Shown: positions 1 to 6,378, numbered from the stretch's first letter. The stretch is DNA of 11,270 nucleotides from an uncultured Eubacteriales bacterium (GCA_900556535.1 USPI01000028.1:1-11270), one strand, 5' to 3'. The notes: generated by a model from the letters alone, not told the origin. Numbers and translations: made by a program.

Positions 1-353
1 GTGAATTAAAGTCTTACAATGAGGAATTATAAACACCTCATCCGGCTCTCCGCTTCGCTCCGACCCACCTTCCCCTCGAGGGGAAGGCAAGCCACTCGCC
101 GTGGCGGGCAGAGCGCCGCGGACAATGGCGCGAGAATTCACAGCGCCGACACGGTAACGGACTTCCGACAAAGATTGCACTTATGGATTGCGGCAGCTTT
201 ACGGTTTGGTCGGCAGAATAGATACCGAGCAACCGCAAGTACCGTATCCGCAAAGTTTTAAAACGAACTGCCCCCGTGGCAACGGTTTAGCCGGCAGCTT
301 CGTAACCGAGCTGACGCACTCACCGTATCGGTACCATCTCAAGGCGCATCGCC
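1..353. repeat. Repeat block A (partial), non-coding
   Basis: No credible gene is seen here. The stretch is assembled from modules that recur at 2922-3668 and 5956-6750. It starts inside the central hairpin module: the spacer after GATGAGGTG begins at position 4, CACCTCATC is at 34-42, and a perfect 20-bp palindrome lies at 68-87. Then come a fragment like the inner arms of the other blocks (about 140-166, containing GACACGGTAACGGACTTCC) and two terminal-type modules (about 190-250 and 301-363). The left half of the block lies outside the window. Short open frames across it share no start or ribosome site and follow the repeats, so I do not call them genes. Confidence 0.8.
68..87. repeat. Perfect 20-bp palindrome of the central repeat module
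   Basis: CCTTCCCCTC followed by GAGGGGAAGG is a perfect inverted repeat. The copies at 3256-3275 and 6273-6292 carry a CA loop where this one has CG, so here the symmetry runs through the centre. It sits 25 bp after CACCTCATC, the same place as in the 6201-6292 copy. Confidence 0.85.
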
Positions 354-363
354 TCAACGGTCA
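301..363 (+). repeat. 63-bp terminal repeat module, copy 1 (overlaps tetR-type 3' end)
   Basis: Starts with CGTAACCGAGCTGACGC and continues through a conserved ACCGTATCGG segment to a short hairpin, AGGCG-cat-CGCCT (342-354). The same module recurs at 3373-3435, 6104-6166 and 6688-6750, with a truncated copy at 3641-3687. The TGA of the minus-strand TetR-type gene (354-356) lies at the edge of the hairpin, so the repeat supplies that gene's stop codon. Confidence 0.85.
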
Positions 364-932
364 GTTGTTCGGCAGCGTTCGACGAGGATCTCCGCGAAGC
401 CCTCGCGCAGCTTGCACAGCTTATTGAACTGCTCGCACAGGTTATAATTCATCGCGCAGTTGAGCCAGTCGATTATCTGACCGAAGCTCTCGCACTTATA
501 AAAGCGAATGAGCGTTTCGAGGCTGTCGGGATCGGCGTTGGTGTTGCCGAAAACGGTGCTGATGTATTTCTCCACAACGGCGCCGCAGACCTTCATAAGG
601 TACAGCTCATATACGCTGCGGTTGGAGGAGTTATAGATATTCAGCACGCTCCGCTTGTGCGCAAGCGCGTACTCCACCGCCTGCTCGAGACAGGCCTCGA
701 GCGAGCTGAAGTCGGAATATTGCGCGATTATATGGTCGGCGGCCTCGATGACGATCTCCTCGACGAGGCAGGGGATATCGTCATAGTGATAGTAGATCGT
801 GTTGCGGTTGAAGCCGCAGCCCTCGGCGATGTCGCGCACGCTTATCTGGCTTATGGGCTTCTCGTTCAGGAGCTTCAGAAAGCTCTTTTTTATCGCCGCT
901 TTGGTAAGATCGCTTTTGGCTTTGTACGGCAT
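354..932 (-). CDS. TetR/AcrR family transcriptional regulator
   Basis: A 192-residue one-domain repressor of usual TetR length. The N-terminal DNA-binding domain is clear: a first helix (residues 8-24), then the helix-turn-helix ISVRDIAEGCGFNRNTIYYHY (about 30-50), which has the family's signature of an x-G-x-x-x-x-T-x-Y-Y-H-Y recognition helix. Residues 55-190 are a helical ligand/dimer domain I cannot assign to a ligand class. It has several Cys and aromatic residues. The start is the ATG at 932, preceded by GGAGGT at 7-nt spacing; an in-frame GTG at 941 overlaps that site and is less likely. The gene is divergent from the aconitase X pair, with its own promoter in the shared 191-bp gap, so it probably controls itself and that pair. 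Its last codons and stop lie in a repeat module. The family call is firm; the effector is unknown. Confidence 0.92.
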   Translation of the reverse strand: MPYKAKSDLTKAAIKKSFLKLLNEKPISQISVRDIAEGCGFNRNTIYYHYDDIPCLVEEIVIEAADHIIAQYSDFSSLEACLEQAVEYALAHKRSVLNIYNSSNRSVYELYLMKVCGAVVEKYISTVFGNTNADPDSLETLIRFYKCESFGQIIDWLNCAMNYNLCEQFNKLCKLREGFAEILVERCRTTDR

Positions 933-965
933 GGCACGCACCTCCGAAAAATTTTTGTTTGGTTT

Positions 966-993
966 ATTATATCATACATTCCCCGCCGCGCAA
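966..993 (-). promoter_or_regulatory. Promoter of the TetR-type gene
   Basis: Reading the minus strand, TTGCGC (993-988) and a perfect TATAAT (971-966) are separated by 16 bp. The start codon is about 33 bp beyond the -10. The same -35 variant is used by the marR-type promoter at 7199-7227. Called from motif match and position only. Confidence 0.6.
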
Positions 994-1029
994 GCACTTT
1001 CGCCGCCTCGCGGGGCGCGGTAAAATTTG

Positions 1030-1058
1030 TTGACATCGTAAAAGCATAGGTATAAAAT
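1030..1058 (+). promoter_or_regulatory. Promoter of the aconitase X pair
   Basis: A perfect TTGACA (1030-1035) lies 17 bp upstream of TAAAAT (1053-1058), leaving a leader of roughly 60 nt before the ATG at 1124. It faces away from the TetR-type promoter about 60 bp to the left. A 12-bp perfect palindrome, AATTTTAAAATT (1082-1093), lies in the leader and could be an operator, but it is AT-only and weak evidence. Confidence 0.75.
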
Positions 1059-1123
1059 AAAGTTGTTAAAATCCTGACGATAATTTTAAAATTTGAAATA
1101 TTCTAAAAGGAAGTGATCAGCAC

Positions 1124-2407
1124 ATGAAGCTCACACCCGAACAGCAGGCAATGCTCAACGGCGAAAAGGGAGAGGTCATGGCAAAGGTCGTCAAGACCCT
1201 CGTCATGTACGGCGACACCTTCGGCGCCGAACGCATGGTGCCGATAAGCTCGAAATACGGCCACACCGTTATCAGCTTCGGCCTGAAGGTCATGAAGCCC
1301 GTCTACGATCTGTATCAGGAGATAATCGACGCCGGGCTCGTTTCCGGTCAGAAATTCACCGCCGATCCCAAGCCGCTGGATAAGCACGTTCCCAGCAATC
1401 TCATTGAGGATCTTGTGTTCAAAAAGTTCATGTACACCGAGCAGGATAAGTACGAGGAGCAGCTCCGCGAGCTCGGCATAACGAGCGACGATGACTACAC
1501 CTGCACCTGCTATCTCGATCAGGTCGGCAACAAGCCCGCGGAGGGCGAGGTGCTCTCGTGGGCGGAGTCGTCGGCGGTCGTGTACGCAAACTCCGTGCTC
1601 GGCGCGAGGTGCAACCGCAACTCCGGCATGATCGAGCTGATGGGCTCGATAGCGGGCTTCGTGCCCGAATTCGGGCTGCTGCTCGACGAGAACCGCAAGG
1701 CGACCTGGGTGGTCGAGGTCAAATGCAGCAAAAAGCCCGAGGCGCAGCTTCTCGGCTCTGCCATCGGCATGAAGGTCATGGAGGAGGTACCGTTCGTCAA
1801 GGGGCTGGATAAGTGGATAGGCACGACGCTCGACGACGAGGCGTGCACCTACCTCAAGGACTTCGGCGCCGCGACCGCATCAAATGGCGCGGTCGGACTG
1901 TACCACATCGAAAATCTCACGCCCGAAGCGGTCGAGCAGGGCGAGAGCCTGATAGCCGAGGGCGCGCAGGTCTACGTCATCGACGACGCGGAGCTCGAGC
2001 GCGTCAAGGCAAGCTACCCCGTCATTTGGAAAAACCCCGACGCCGCGCCGGAGCTGTGCTTTGTGGGCTGCCCGCACATGACGCTCAGACAGCTCATCGA
2101 CTGGACTCAGGCGGTCGATGCCGAGCTCAAGAGCAACGGTCTTAAAAAGGTCACTGTGCCCACCGTATTCACCGCGTCCACGCCCGTCATCAAGGAGTTT
2201 GAAAAGACGCCGTATTATAAGCAGCTCAAGCGGCAGGGCATCATCCTCAGCTATATCTGCCCGCTGATGTACATGAATAACCCCCTGTGCAAGAAGAAGG
2301 CGGTCATCACCTCATCGAATAAGCTGCGCACCTACACGAGCGCGCGCTACTACACCGAGGCGGAAATTCTGCACACCATCACAACGAAGAGGGAGGGCAA
2401 GAAATGA
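1124..2407 (+). CDS. Aconitase X catalytic (large) subunit
   Basis: A 427-residue protein of the AcnX large-subunit family (formerly DUF521), the catalytic half of an iron-sulfur hydro-lyase. Family members with known activity dehydrate cis-3-hydroxy-L-proline (bacteria) or mevalonate 5-phosphate (archaea); the substrate here cannot be read from the sequence. Visible hallmarks are the N-terminal YGDTFGAERMVPI (29-41), CTCYLDQVGN (127-136), the NSVLGARCNRNSG stretch (156-168), CFVGCPH (312-318) and the C-terminal CPLMYMNNPLCKKK (379-392) followed by SSNKLRTYTSARYY. Cys127, 129, 312, 316, 379 and 389 are the candidates for cluster ligands; I cannot say which three bind. The ATG at 1124 follows AAGGAAGTGATC (1108-1119), one mismatch from full anti-Shine-Dalgarno pairing. 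The stop overlaps the start of the small subunit (ATGA). No proline or mevalonate pathway gene adjoins it. Confidence 0.93.
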   Translation: MKLTPEQQAMLNGEKGEVMAKVVKTLVMYGDTFGAERMVPISSKYGHTVISFGLKVMKPVYDLYQEIIDAGLVSGQKFTADPKPLDKHVPSNLIEDLVFKKFMYTEQDKYEEQLRELGITSDDDYTCTCYLDQVGNKPAEGEVLSWAESSAVVYANSVLGARCNRNSGMIELMGSIAGFVPEFGLLLDENRKATWVVEVKCSKKPEAQLLGSAIGMKVMEEVPFVKGLDKWIGTTLDDEACTYLKDFGAATASNGAVGLYHIENLTPEAVEQGESLIAEGAQVYVIDDAELERVKASYPVIWKNPDAAPELCFVGCPHMTLRQLIDWTQAVDAELKSNGLKKVTVPTVFTASTPVIKEFEKTPYYKQLKRQGIILSYICPLMYMNNPLCKKKAVITSSNKLRTYTSARYYTEAEILHTITTKREGKK

Positions 2408-2844
2408 AGACTTTCAAAGGAAGAGTAGTCGTACCCGGCACCTGCACCGCCGAGGCGCTCGTGTCCCACGGCGGCTTCAACACGCTCGCCTCGTACCAGA
2501 TGGGCATGATGTTCGGCGATAAGAAGATGAAATGCGGCGACCAGAATAATGCCGATATTTACAAAAAGCCCATGATCGGCAAGGCGCTGTGCCTGCCGAT
2601 GACCATCGGCTCGACCACGGGCGGCATGGTGCTCTTCACCGTGTGTGCGACGGGAAAGCAGGCGGCGTGTATGCTGTTTTCCAAGCCCATCGACCCGCTT
2701 GCCGCGTCCGGCGCCATCCTCGGCGACGTTTGGACGGATGCGAAAATGCCCGTCGTTGACAGCCTCGGCGACGAGTTCTTGGAGTATGTCAAAACCGGCG
2801 CAAAGGTCACCGTCAAGCCCGACGGCGTCGTCGAGGTCGAGTAA
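2404..2844 (+). CDS. Aconitase X swivel-domain (small) subunit
   Basis: A 146-residue protein of the AcnX small-subunit family (DUF126), the swivel domain that closes over the active site of the large subunit. It begins with the typical KGRVVVPGT strand (5-13) and carries GSTTGG at 69-74. That position corresponds to the Gly/Ser-rich loop which in AcnX enzymes bears the catalytic serine, so Ser70 is the candidate; relatives usually show a longer run of serines. A further family segment is FSKPIDPLAASGAI (92-105). The ATG overlaps the large-subunit TGA by four bases, with AGAGGGAGGG upstream serving as ribosome site, so the subunits are translationally coupled. In many bacteria the two domains are fused; here they are separate. 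The gene is followed within 25 bp by a strong terminator. Confidence 0.93.
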   Translation: MKTFKGRVVVPGTCTAEALVSHGGFNTLASYQMGMMFGDKKMKCGDQNNADIYKKPMIGKALCLPMTIGSTTGGMVLFTVCATGKQAACMLFSKPIDPLAASGAILGDVWTDAKMPVVDSLGDEFLEYVKTGAKVTVKPDGVVEVE

Positions 2845-2866
2845 ACGCCCCCCATAAAATACCGCA

Positions 2867-2898
2867 CCCCGGAGAGTCTTGAACTCTCCGGGGTTTTT
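2867..2898 (+). terminator. Intrinsic terminator of the aconitase X operon
   Basis: A perfect 11-bp stem, CCCCGGAGAGT (2867-2877) with ACTCTCCGGGG (2883-2893), has a 5-nt loop and is followed at once by TTTTT (2894-2898). It lies 22 bp past the small-subunit stop. There is no T-run on the other side, so it acts on the plus strand only. Confidence 0.95.
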
Positions 2899-3188
2899 GT
2901 GGCGCATTGAGGCTGCTACGGATACATATATCTCTGGTAGCCCGGTGTCGAGAATACCGACTAAACCGTAAAACTCTCGCTGCCCATAGGTACTATGCAG
3001 ATTTGCGGCAGCCCGCTGCTCGCCGCAGGGGCAGTTCGTTTTGACGCTCCTACCTATACACATTTTGCGGGTGCTCGGTTACGAAGGTGCAAAGGAAACC
3101 GTTGCAGTCCGTTACCGTGCCGGCGCAGTATAATCTATTTCCAATGCAGGTGGCGAAATTGCCCCCCATGGCAATGGGCGGAGAGCCG

Positions 3189-3275
3189 GATGAGGTGCTT
3201 ATAATTTCTTACTAAAAGGCTTAAAATCACCTCATCAGTCAGGCTGCGCCTGACAGCTTCCCCTCAAGGGGAAGC
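3189..3275 (-). repeat. Central hairpin module, copy 2 (inverted)
   Basis: GATGAGGTG (3189-3197) and CACCTCATC (3228-3236) form a perfect 9-bp inverted repeat round a 30-nt spacer. Adjacent are a 7-bp hairpin GTCAGGC-tgc-GCCTGAC (3238-3254) and the palindrome GCTTCCCCT-CA-AGGGGAAGC (3256-3275). Relative to the copy at 6201-6292 the module is inverted, and the arm left of 3189 is cut short after CGGAGAGCCG. Confidence 0.85.
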
Positions 3276-3372
3276 CAAGCCACTGCCGTGGCGGGCAGAG
3301 CGCTACCGATAACGGCAGAGCTGTTAAGTGCGCTGTCACGGTGACGGACTGCGGCGGGTTTGTCGGCACTTT

Positions 3373-3435
3373 CGTAACCGAGCTGACGCAATAACCGTAT
3401 CGGCACAATCCAAAGGCGAATTGCCCCTACGGCAG
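3373..3435 (+). repeat. 63-bp terminal repeat module, copy 2
   Basis: Begins with the CGTAACCGAGCTGACGC segment, then AATAACCGTATCGGCAC, and ends with GGCGAATTGCC and CCTACGGCAG. It is internal to block B and not next to a gene end. Confidence 0.85.
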
Positions 3436-3640
3436 TAGCGAGCAATGCTCGCCCCTACAGTGCTGTCGGAAGTGCCGACCATAACCGCACCATTGCCTCC
3501 CTTGTGCAAAGGGCAACTGCCGTTGAGGCAATTTCGCCTCCGACATTAGAGACAGATTAAACTGCGCAAGCACGGTAACTCACTGCCGACCAAGACCGCA
3601 CCCATGGGCAGCGAGAGCTTTACGGTTTCCTCTGCACCTT

Positions 3641-3687
3641 CGTAACCGAGCTGACGCAAAAAACGTATAGGTACTGCGTAAAATCGC
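3641..3687 (+). repeat. Terminal repeat module, copy 3 (truncated), at the P-II-like gene 3' end
   Basis: CGTAACCGAGCTGACGC (3641-3657) starts the module, but after an ACGTAT segment it diverges and lacks the AGGCG hairpin. It stops about 9 bp short of the TAA of the minus-strand P-II-like gene (3696-3698). Confidence 0.7.
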
Positions 3688-3695
3688 TATTAAAA

Positions 3696-4349
3696 TTAAA
3701 AAAATCCGAAGCCGGCGACGGCGGTGGTGGGCAGGGAGAACACGACGGTGCCCGCCTCGGTGTCGGGGCCTGCCTTTTTGAGGATCGCGCCCATTATCTC
3801 CGCCTTCTGCTCGGCGGCGGACACGATGAGCAGCACCTCTTTTTCCTTGGCGAGGGTGATGTTGTAAAACCGCGGGTCCTTTTCGCCGGTGCCCTTGGCG
3901 TGGATGGTCGTGCCGCCGCGAGCGCCCGCGGCGCGTGCCGCGTTCATGACCATGTCCGTGCAGCCCTCGTTCGTGACCGCAACGATGAGCTCGTGCTCGA
4001 AGCTGAGCTCGGGCGGCTGCTTTGCCGATTTATTGTCTGCGCCTAAATACGCCATTGCTTTTCCTCCTCCGATGCTTTTAAGCGGCACGGCGATGACTAT
4101 CCCGTGCCCGGGCACGCCCAGATGCAGATACCGCCGCTGCGCCTGAATGAGCCGCTCGGTCTTATCCGCATCCGCGACCGTCATCACGATGCGTTTTTCG
4201 TTCGATTCAATGCCCAGCAGCTCCATCATGCTCTGCACCGCGGTGCCGTGACCGTGCGCGGACAGCGTGAGCGGCAGCTCAAGCTGCGCGCATATCTGCG
4301 TGAGCAGCTCGTGGGCCTCGGGGTTTACTATTGAGATAACGTAGTTCAT
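3696..4349 (-). CDS. Tandem P-II-like signalling protein
   Basis: A 217-residue cytosolic protein made of two P-II-like ferredoxin-fold domains (about 2-94 and 118-214) joined by a linker near 95-117. Both halves follow the same pattern: a first strand (YVISIVNP, ELIVAVTN), a helix, an H-x-[HK]-G-T turn (32-36 HGHGT, 150-154 HAKGT), a second strand-helix (KRIVMTVADADKTERLI, EVLLIVSAAEQKAEIM) and a final Gly-rich loop and strand (GHGIVIAVPL, AGTVVFSLPTTA). Ordinary GlnB/GlnK is about 112 residues and forms trimers; this double-length form lacks an obvious T-loop tyrosine and the full TGxxGDG B-loop, so classical ATP/2-oxoglutarate sensing is not assured. The ATG at 4349 follows GGGAGGAG and overlaps the upstream TGA (ATGA). 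An in-frame GTG at 4367 overlaps that ribosome site. Coupling to the DUF1538 membrane gene suggests it gates or senses for that protein; this is an inference. An ordinary single-domain P-II is excluded by length. Confidence 0.85.
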   Translation of the reverse strand: MNYVISIVNPEAHELLTQICAQLELPLTLSAHGHGTAVQSMMELLGIESNEKRIVMTVADADKTERLIQAQRRYLHLGVPGHGIVIAVPLKSIGGGKAMAYLGADNKSAKQPPELSFEHELIVAVTNEGCTDMVMNAARAAGARGGTTIHAKGTGEKDPRFYNITLAKEKEVLLIVSAAEQKAEIMGAILKKAGPDTEAGTVVFSLPTTAVAGFGFF

Positions 4350-5866
4350 ACGGGACTCTCCTCCCACAGCTCGATTATATCGTAAGCGCCGTAGCTCGGC
4401 TCGGGCTCCGCTGCGCGCTTGGCTTTGCCCTCATACATTACGCCCACGACCTGAATGGACAGCAGCGGCATCATTGCGACCATCGCCACGACGCCGAACG
4501 CATCGGTCAGCACGTTGCCGCCGAGCGCGGTGCTCGCGCCCATCATGAACTGGAGCATGAAGGTCGCGGTCATGGGTCCGGACGCGACGCCGCCGGAGTC
4601 AAACGCGATGGCGGTGTAGATATCCGGCACGAAAAACGACAGGCCGAGCGCGACGGCGTAGCCGGGGACGAGGAACCACAGTATGCTTATCCCCGTGAGC
4701 ACGCGCAGCATCGCAAGCCCCATCGCAAGCGCTATTGCGATCGACAGGCTCAGTTTTATCGCCTTGCCGGGTATGGCGCCCGCGCTGACCTGCTCTATCT
4801 GCTTTTCCAGAACTCCGACCGCGGGCTCGGCGGAGATGATGAACCAGCCCAGCAGCATCGACAGCGGGATGAGAATAAACCGCGCCCCGCTCGAGGCGAG
4901 CTGCGCGCCCAGCTCCGCACCGAGGGTCGAGAAGCCGACGTTCACGCCCGTGAGAAACAGCACGAGCCCGACGTAGGTGTACACGATGCCGATGAGGATC
5001 TTCGCAAGCGACCTGCCGTGCAGGTGCAGGAGAAAAATCTGAAACAGCACGAATATCGCAACGATGGGCAGCAGCGCTATCGCCATCTCCGCAAGGTACG
5101 CGGGGATCGCCGACAAAAACGCCGTGCCTATCTCCGCAGTGTTTGCAAACGACGCGCCCGACAGCCCCGCGACCGCCTCACTGTCGTTGTAGAAAAAGCC
5201 GAGGATGAGCACCGAGATTATGGGCCCGACAGAGCACAGCGCGACCAGACCGAAACTGTCCGCCTCGGCAGCCTTGTCGCTTCGTATCATCGAAACGCCG
5301 AGACCCATTGCGAGGATGAACGGCACCGTCATCGGGCCCGTCGTGACGCCGCCTGAGTCAAACGCGATGCTCAAAAAGCTTCGCTCGGTAAATGCGGCGA
5401 GGAGAAAGATCACCGCATAGCAGGCGATGAGCAGCCTGCGCAGGCTCGCGCCGGTTATGATTCGCAGCATACACACGGTCATGAAAAAGCCAACGCCCAC
5501 GCCCACGGTTATGAGCAGGGCGCTGTTTTTGATGTGCGGCACCGTCGCCGCAAGCACCTGGAGATCGGGCTCGGCGACCGTTATCGCAAAGCCGAGCAGG
5601 AAGCTCACGCCGAGGATGAGCGGGAGGTTTTTCGTCTTGGTCAGCGCCGTGCCGATCTTCGAGCCGATGGGCATCATTGCGACCTCCGCGCCGAGCGAAA
5701 ACAGACCCATGCCCACGATGATCATCACCGCGCCTATGAGAAAGCACAGCAGCAGATCCGCCTGCATCGGCATCACGAACAGGCACAGCACCAGCACGAT
5801 CGCAACGATCGGCAGCACCGAGATCGCCGCCTCGCGCGTCTTTTCCGCCGTCGCGGTGTGCGCCAT
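4346..5866 (-). CDS. DUF1538 family membrane protein with two repeats
   Basis: A 506-residue, very hydrophobic integral membrane protein with about a dozen predicted segments. It is two copies of the DUF1538 unit: LGAEVAMMPIGSKIG (58-72) with LGAELGAQLASSGA (315-328), AEP (98-100) with AEP (346-348), ITGASL (137-142) with LTGISI (390-395), AFDSGGVTTGPMT (168-180) with AFDSGGVASGPMT (421-433), and DSFGLVAL (203-210) with DAFGVVAM (455-462). The offset stays near 250 residues, as in transporters built from a duplicated half. The conserved acidic motifs inside membrane segments suggest a transport role, but I know of no defined substrate. It is transcribed with the P-II-like gene. The ATG at 5866 has no ribosome site; an ATT at 5911 in the same frame has an AAGGAG at ideal distance and would add 15 mostly charged residues. 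The coordinates given use the ATG. The promoter would lie in repeat block C; I see no convincing one. Confidence 0.9.
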   Translation of the reverse strand: MAHTATAEKTREAAISVLPIVAIVLVLCLFVMPMQADLLLCFLIGAVMIIVGMGLFSLGAEVAMMPIGSKIGTALTKTKNLPLILGVSFLLGFAITVAEPDLQVLAATVPHIKNSALLITVGVGVGFFMTVCMLRIITGASLRRLLIACYAVIFLLAAFTERSFLSIAFDSGGVTTGPMTVPFILAMGLGVSMIRSDKAAEADSFGLVALCSVGPIISVLILGFFYNDSEAVAGLSGASFANTAEIGTAFLSAIPAYLAEMAIALLPIVAIFVLFQIFLLHLHGRSLAKILIGIVYTYVGLVLFLTGVNVGFSTLGAELGAQLASSGARFILIPLSMLLGWFIISAEPAVGVLEKQIEQVSAGAIPGKAIKLSLSIAIALAMGLAMLRVLTGISILWFLVPGYAVALGLSFFVPDIYTAIAFDSGGVASGPMTATFMLQFMMGASTALGGNVLTDAFGVVAMVAMMPLLSIQVVGVMYEGKAKRAAEPEPSYGAYDIIELWEESPV

Positions 5867-5908
5867 CTCAAAATGCTGCTCAAACTGTTCCTTGTGTTTC
5901 TTCTTTTT

Positions 5909-5925
5909 AATTTCCCTTCACTCCT
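5909..5925 (-). promoter_or_regulatory. Ribosome binding site and possible ATT start of the DUF1538 gene
   Basis: On the minus strand AGGAG (5925-5921, within AAAAGGAG) is followed after 9 nt by ATT (5911-5909), in frame with the ATG at 5866 and without an intervening stop. The frame is closed by a TGA immediately upstream. No ATG, GTG or TTG in this frame lies between the site and 5866. The added residues would read KKKKHKEQFEQHFE. Confidence 0.5.
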
Positions 5926-5935
5926 TTTATTCAAT

Positions 5936-5949
5936 GGCGCTTTAGCGCC
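5936..5949 (-). promoter_or_regulatory. Leader hairpin ahead of the DUF1538 gene
   Basis: GGCGC-TTTA-GCGCC forms a 5-bp GC stem with a 4-nt loop. It lies between the end of repeat block C and the ribosome site, 10 nt upstream of AGGAG on the transcript. A role in translation or mRNA stability is possible but unproven. Confidence 0.45.
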
Positions 5950-5972
5950 GTACATATACGTATATTGCGTGG

Positions 5973-6087
5973 ACACGGTATCGAGGCTGCCGACTAAACC
6001 GTATGTGCCTCGCTACCCGTGAGTGCTAACTTTGTCGGCACTCACGACAACAATGTAGGGGCGAGAATTGCTCGCCCGCTTGTTGCG
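5973..6087 (+). repeat. Direct repeat in block C, first copy (second at 6475-6588)
   Basis: The two copies are 502 bp apart and align over about 115 bp, roughly 80% identical by eye. Both share ACACGGT, TAAACCGTAT, CCCGTGAGTGC, AATGTAGGGGCGAG, ATTGCTCGCCCGCT and GTTGCG, in the same order. Confidence 0.8.
6059..6077. repeat. GGGCGAG hairpin
   Basis: GGGCGAG (6059-6065) and CTCGCCC (6071-6077) pair round a 5-nt loop. Related hairpins are at 3438-3452, 6360-6378 and 6561-6579. Confidence 0.8.
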
Positions 6088-6103
6088 GTTTCGTCGGAAT
6101 CTT

Positions 6104-6166
6104 CGTAACCGAGCTGACGCAATAACCGTATTAGCACAATCTCAAGGCGCATTGCCTCCACGGCAG
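6104..6166 (+). repeat. 63-bp terminal repeat module, copy 4
   Basis: Full-length copy inside block C: CGTAACCGAGCTGACGC, AATAACCGTATTAGCAC, then AGGCGCATTGCCT and CCACGGCAG. It runs directly into a shortened arm of the central hairpin module (GGCTTGAGGGGAAG). Confidence 0.85.
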
Positions 6167-6200
6167 TGGCTTGAGGGGAAGCTGTCAGCGATAGCTGACT

Positions 6201-6292
6201 GATGAGGTGAATTAAAGCCTTTTGTTAAGGAATGTAAACACCTCATCCGGCTCTCCGCTTCGCTCCGACCCACCTTCCCCTCAAGGGGAAGG
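6201..6292 (+). repeat. Central hairpin module, copy 3
   Basis: GATGAGGTG (6201-6209) and CACCTCATC (6239-6247) flank a 29-nt spacer. Just upstream is the hairpin GTCAGC-gata-GCTGAC (6184-6199), and at the far end is the palindrome CCTTCCCCT-CA-AGGGGAAGG (6273-6292). This is the most complete copy in the window. Copy A at the window start lacks the left arm and copy B lacks most of the right arm. Confidence 0.88.
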
Positions 6293-6359
6293 CAATGTCT
6301 TAGTCATTACGCTGCCTTATCTTTTCAACATTTCAAATAGTTGAAACTACCGACCAAGC

Positions 6360-6378
6360 GGGCGAGCAATGCTCGCCC
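6360..6378. repeat. GGGCGAGC hairpin
   Basis: GGGCGAGC (6360-6367), loop AAT, GCTCGCCC (6371-6378): a perfect 8-bp stem. The loop is the complement of the ATT loop at 6569-6571, so the two copies are in opposite orientation. Confidence 0.85.

Larger units (their letters stand above)
2922..3668. repeat. Repeat block B, between convergent operons, non-coding
   Basis: About 750 bp without a credible gene. Its outer ends are inverted copies of each other: 2966-2990 and 3601-3625 match in reverse complement at 23 of 25 positions, and the similarity continues outward to about 2922 and 3668. Inside is a second inverted pair (about 3053-3128 against 3330-3400, both built around CGGTTACG/CGTAACCG). 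Near the middle is the hairpin module GATGAGGTG (3189-3197)/CACCTCATC (3228-3236). A GCGAGC-aat-GCTCGC hairpin is at 3438-3452. The block fills the gap between the aconitase X terminator and the end of the P-II-like gene. Confidence 0.85.

Noticed and set aside
19..427. Two overlapping plus-strand open frames of about 80 codons at the window start
   Set aside because: They are translations of repeat modules, with no ribosome site, and one runs antisense into the TetR-type gene.
1082..1093. Palindrome AATTTTAAAATT as the TetR operator
   Set aside because: It is perfect but made only of A and T in an AT-rich leader, so chance symmetry is likely; kept only as a note under the promoter.
2350..3063. 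237-codon minus-strand open frame over the aconitase X small subunit and repeat block B
   Set aside because: It crosses a clear terminator hairpin and repeat DNA, and has no recognisable domain; the plus-strand gene is certain.
3061..3690. tRNA, rRNA fragment or riboswitch in block B
   Set aside because: I found no cloverleaf, rRNA segment or known aptamer core; the structure is accounted for by the repeat modules.
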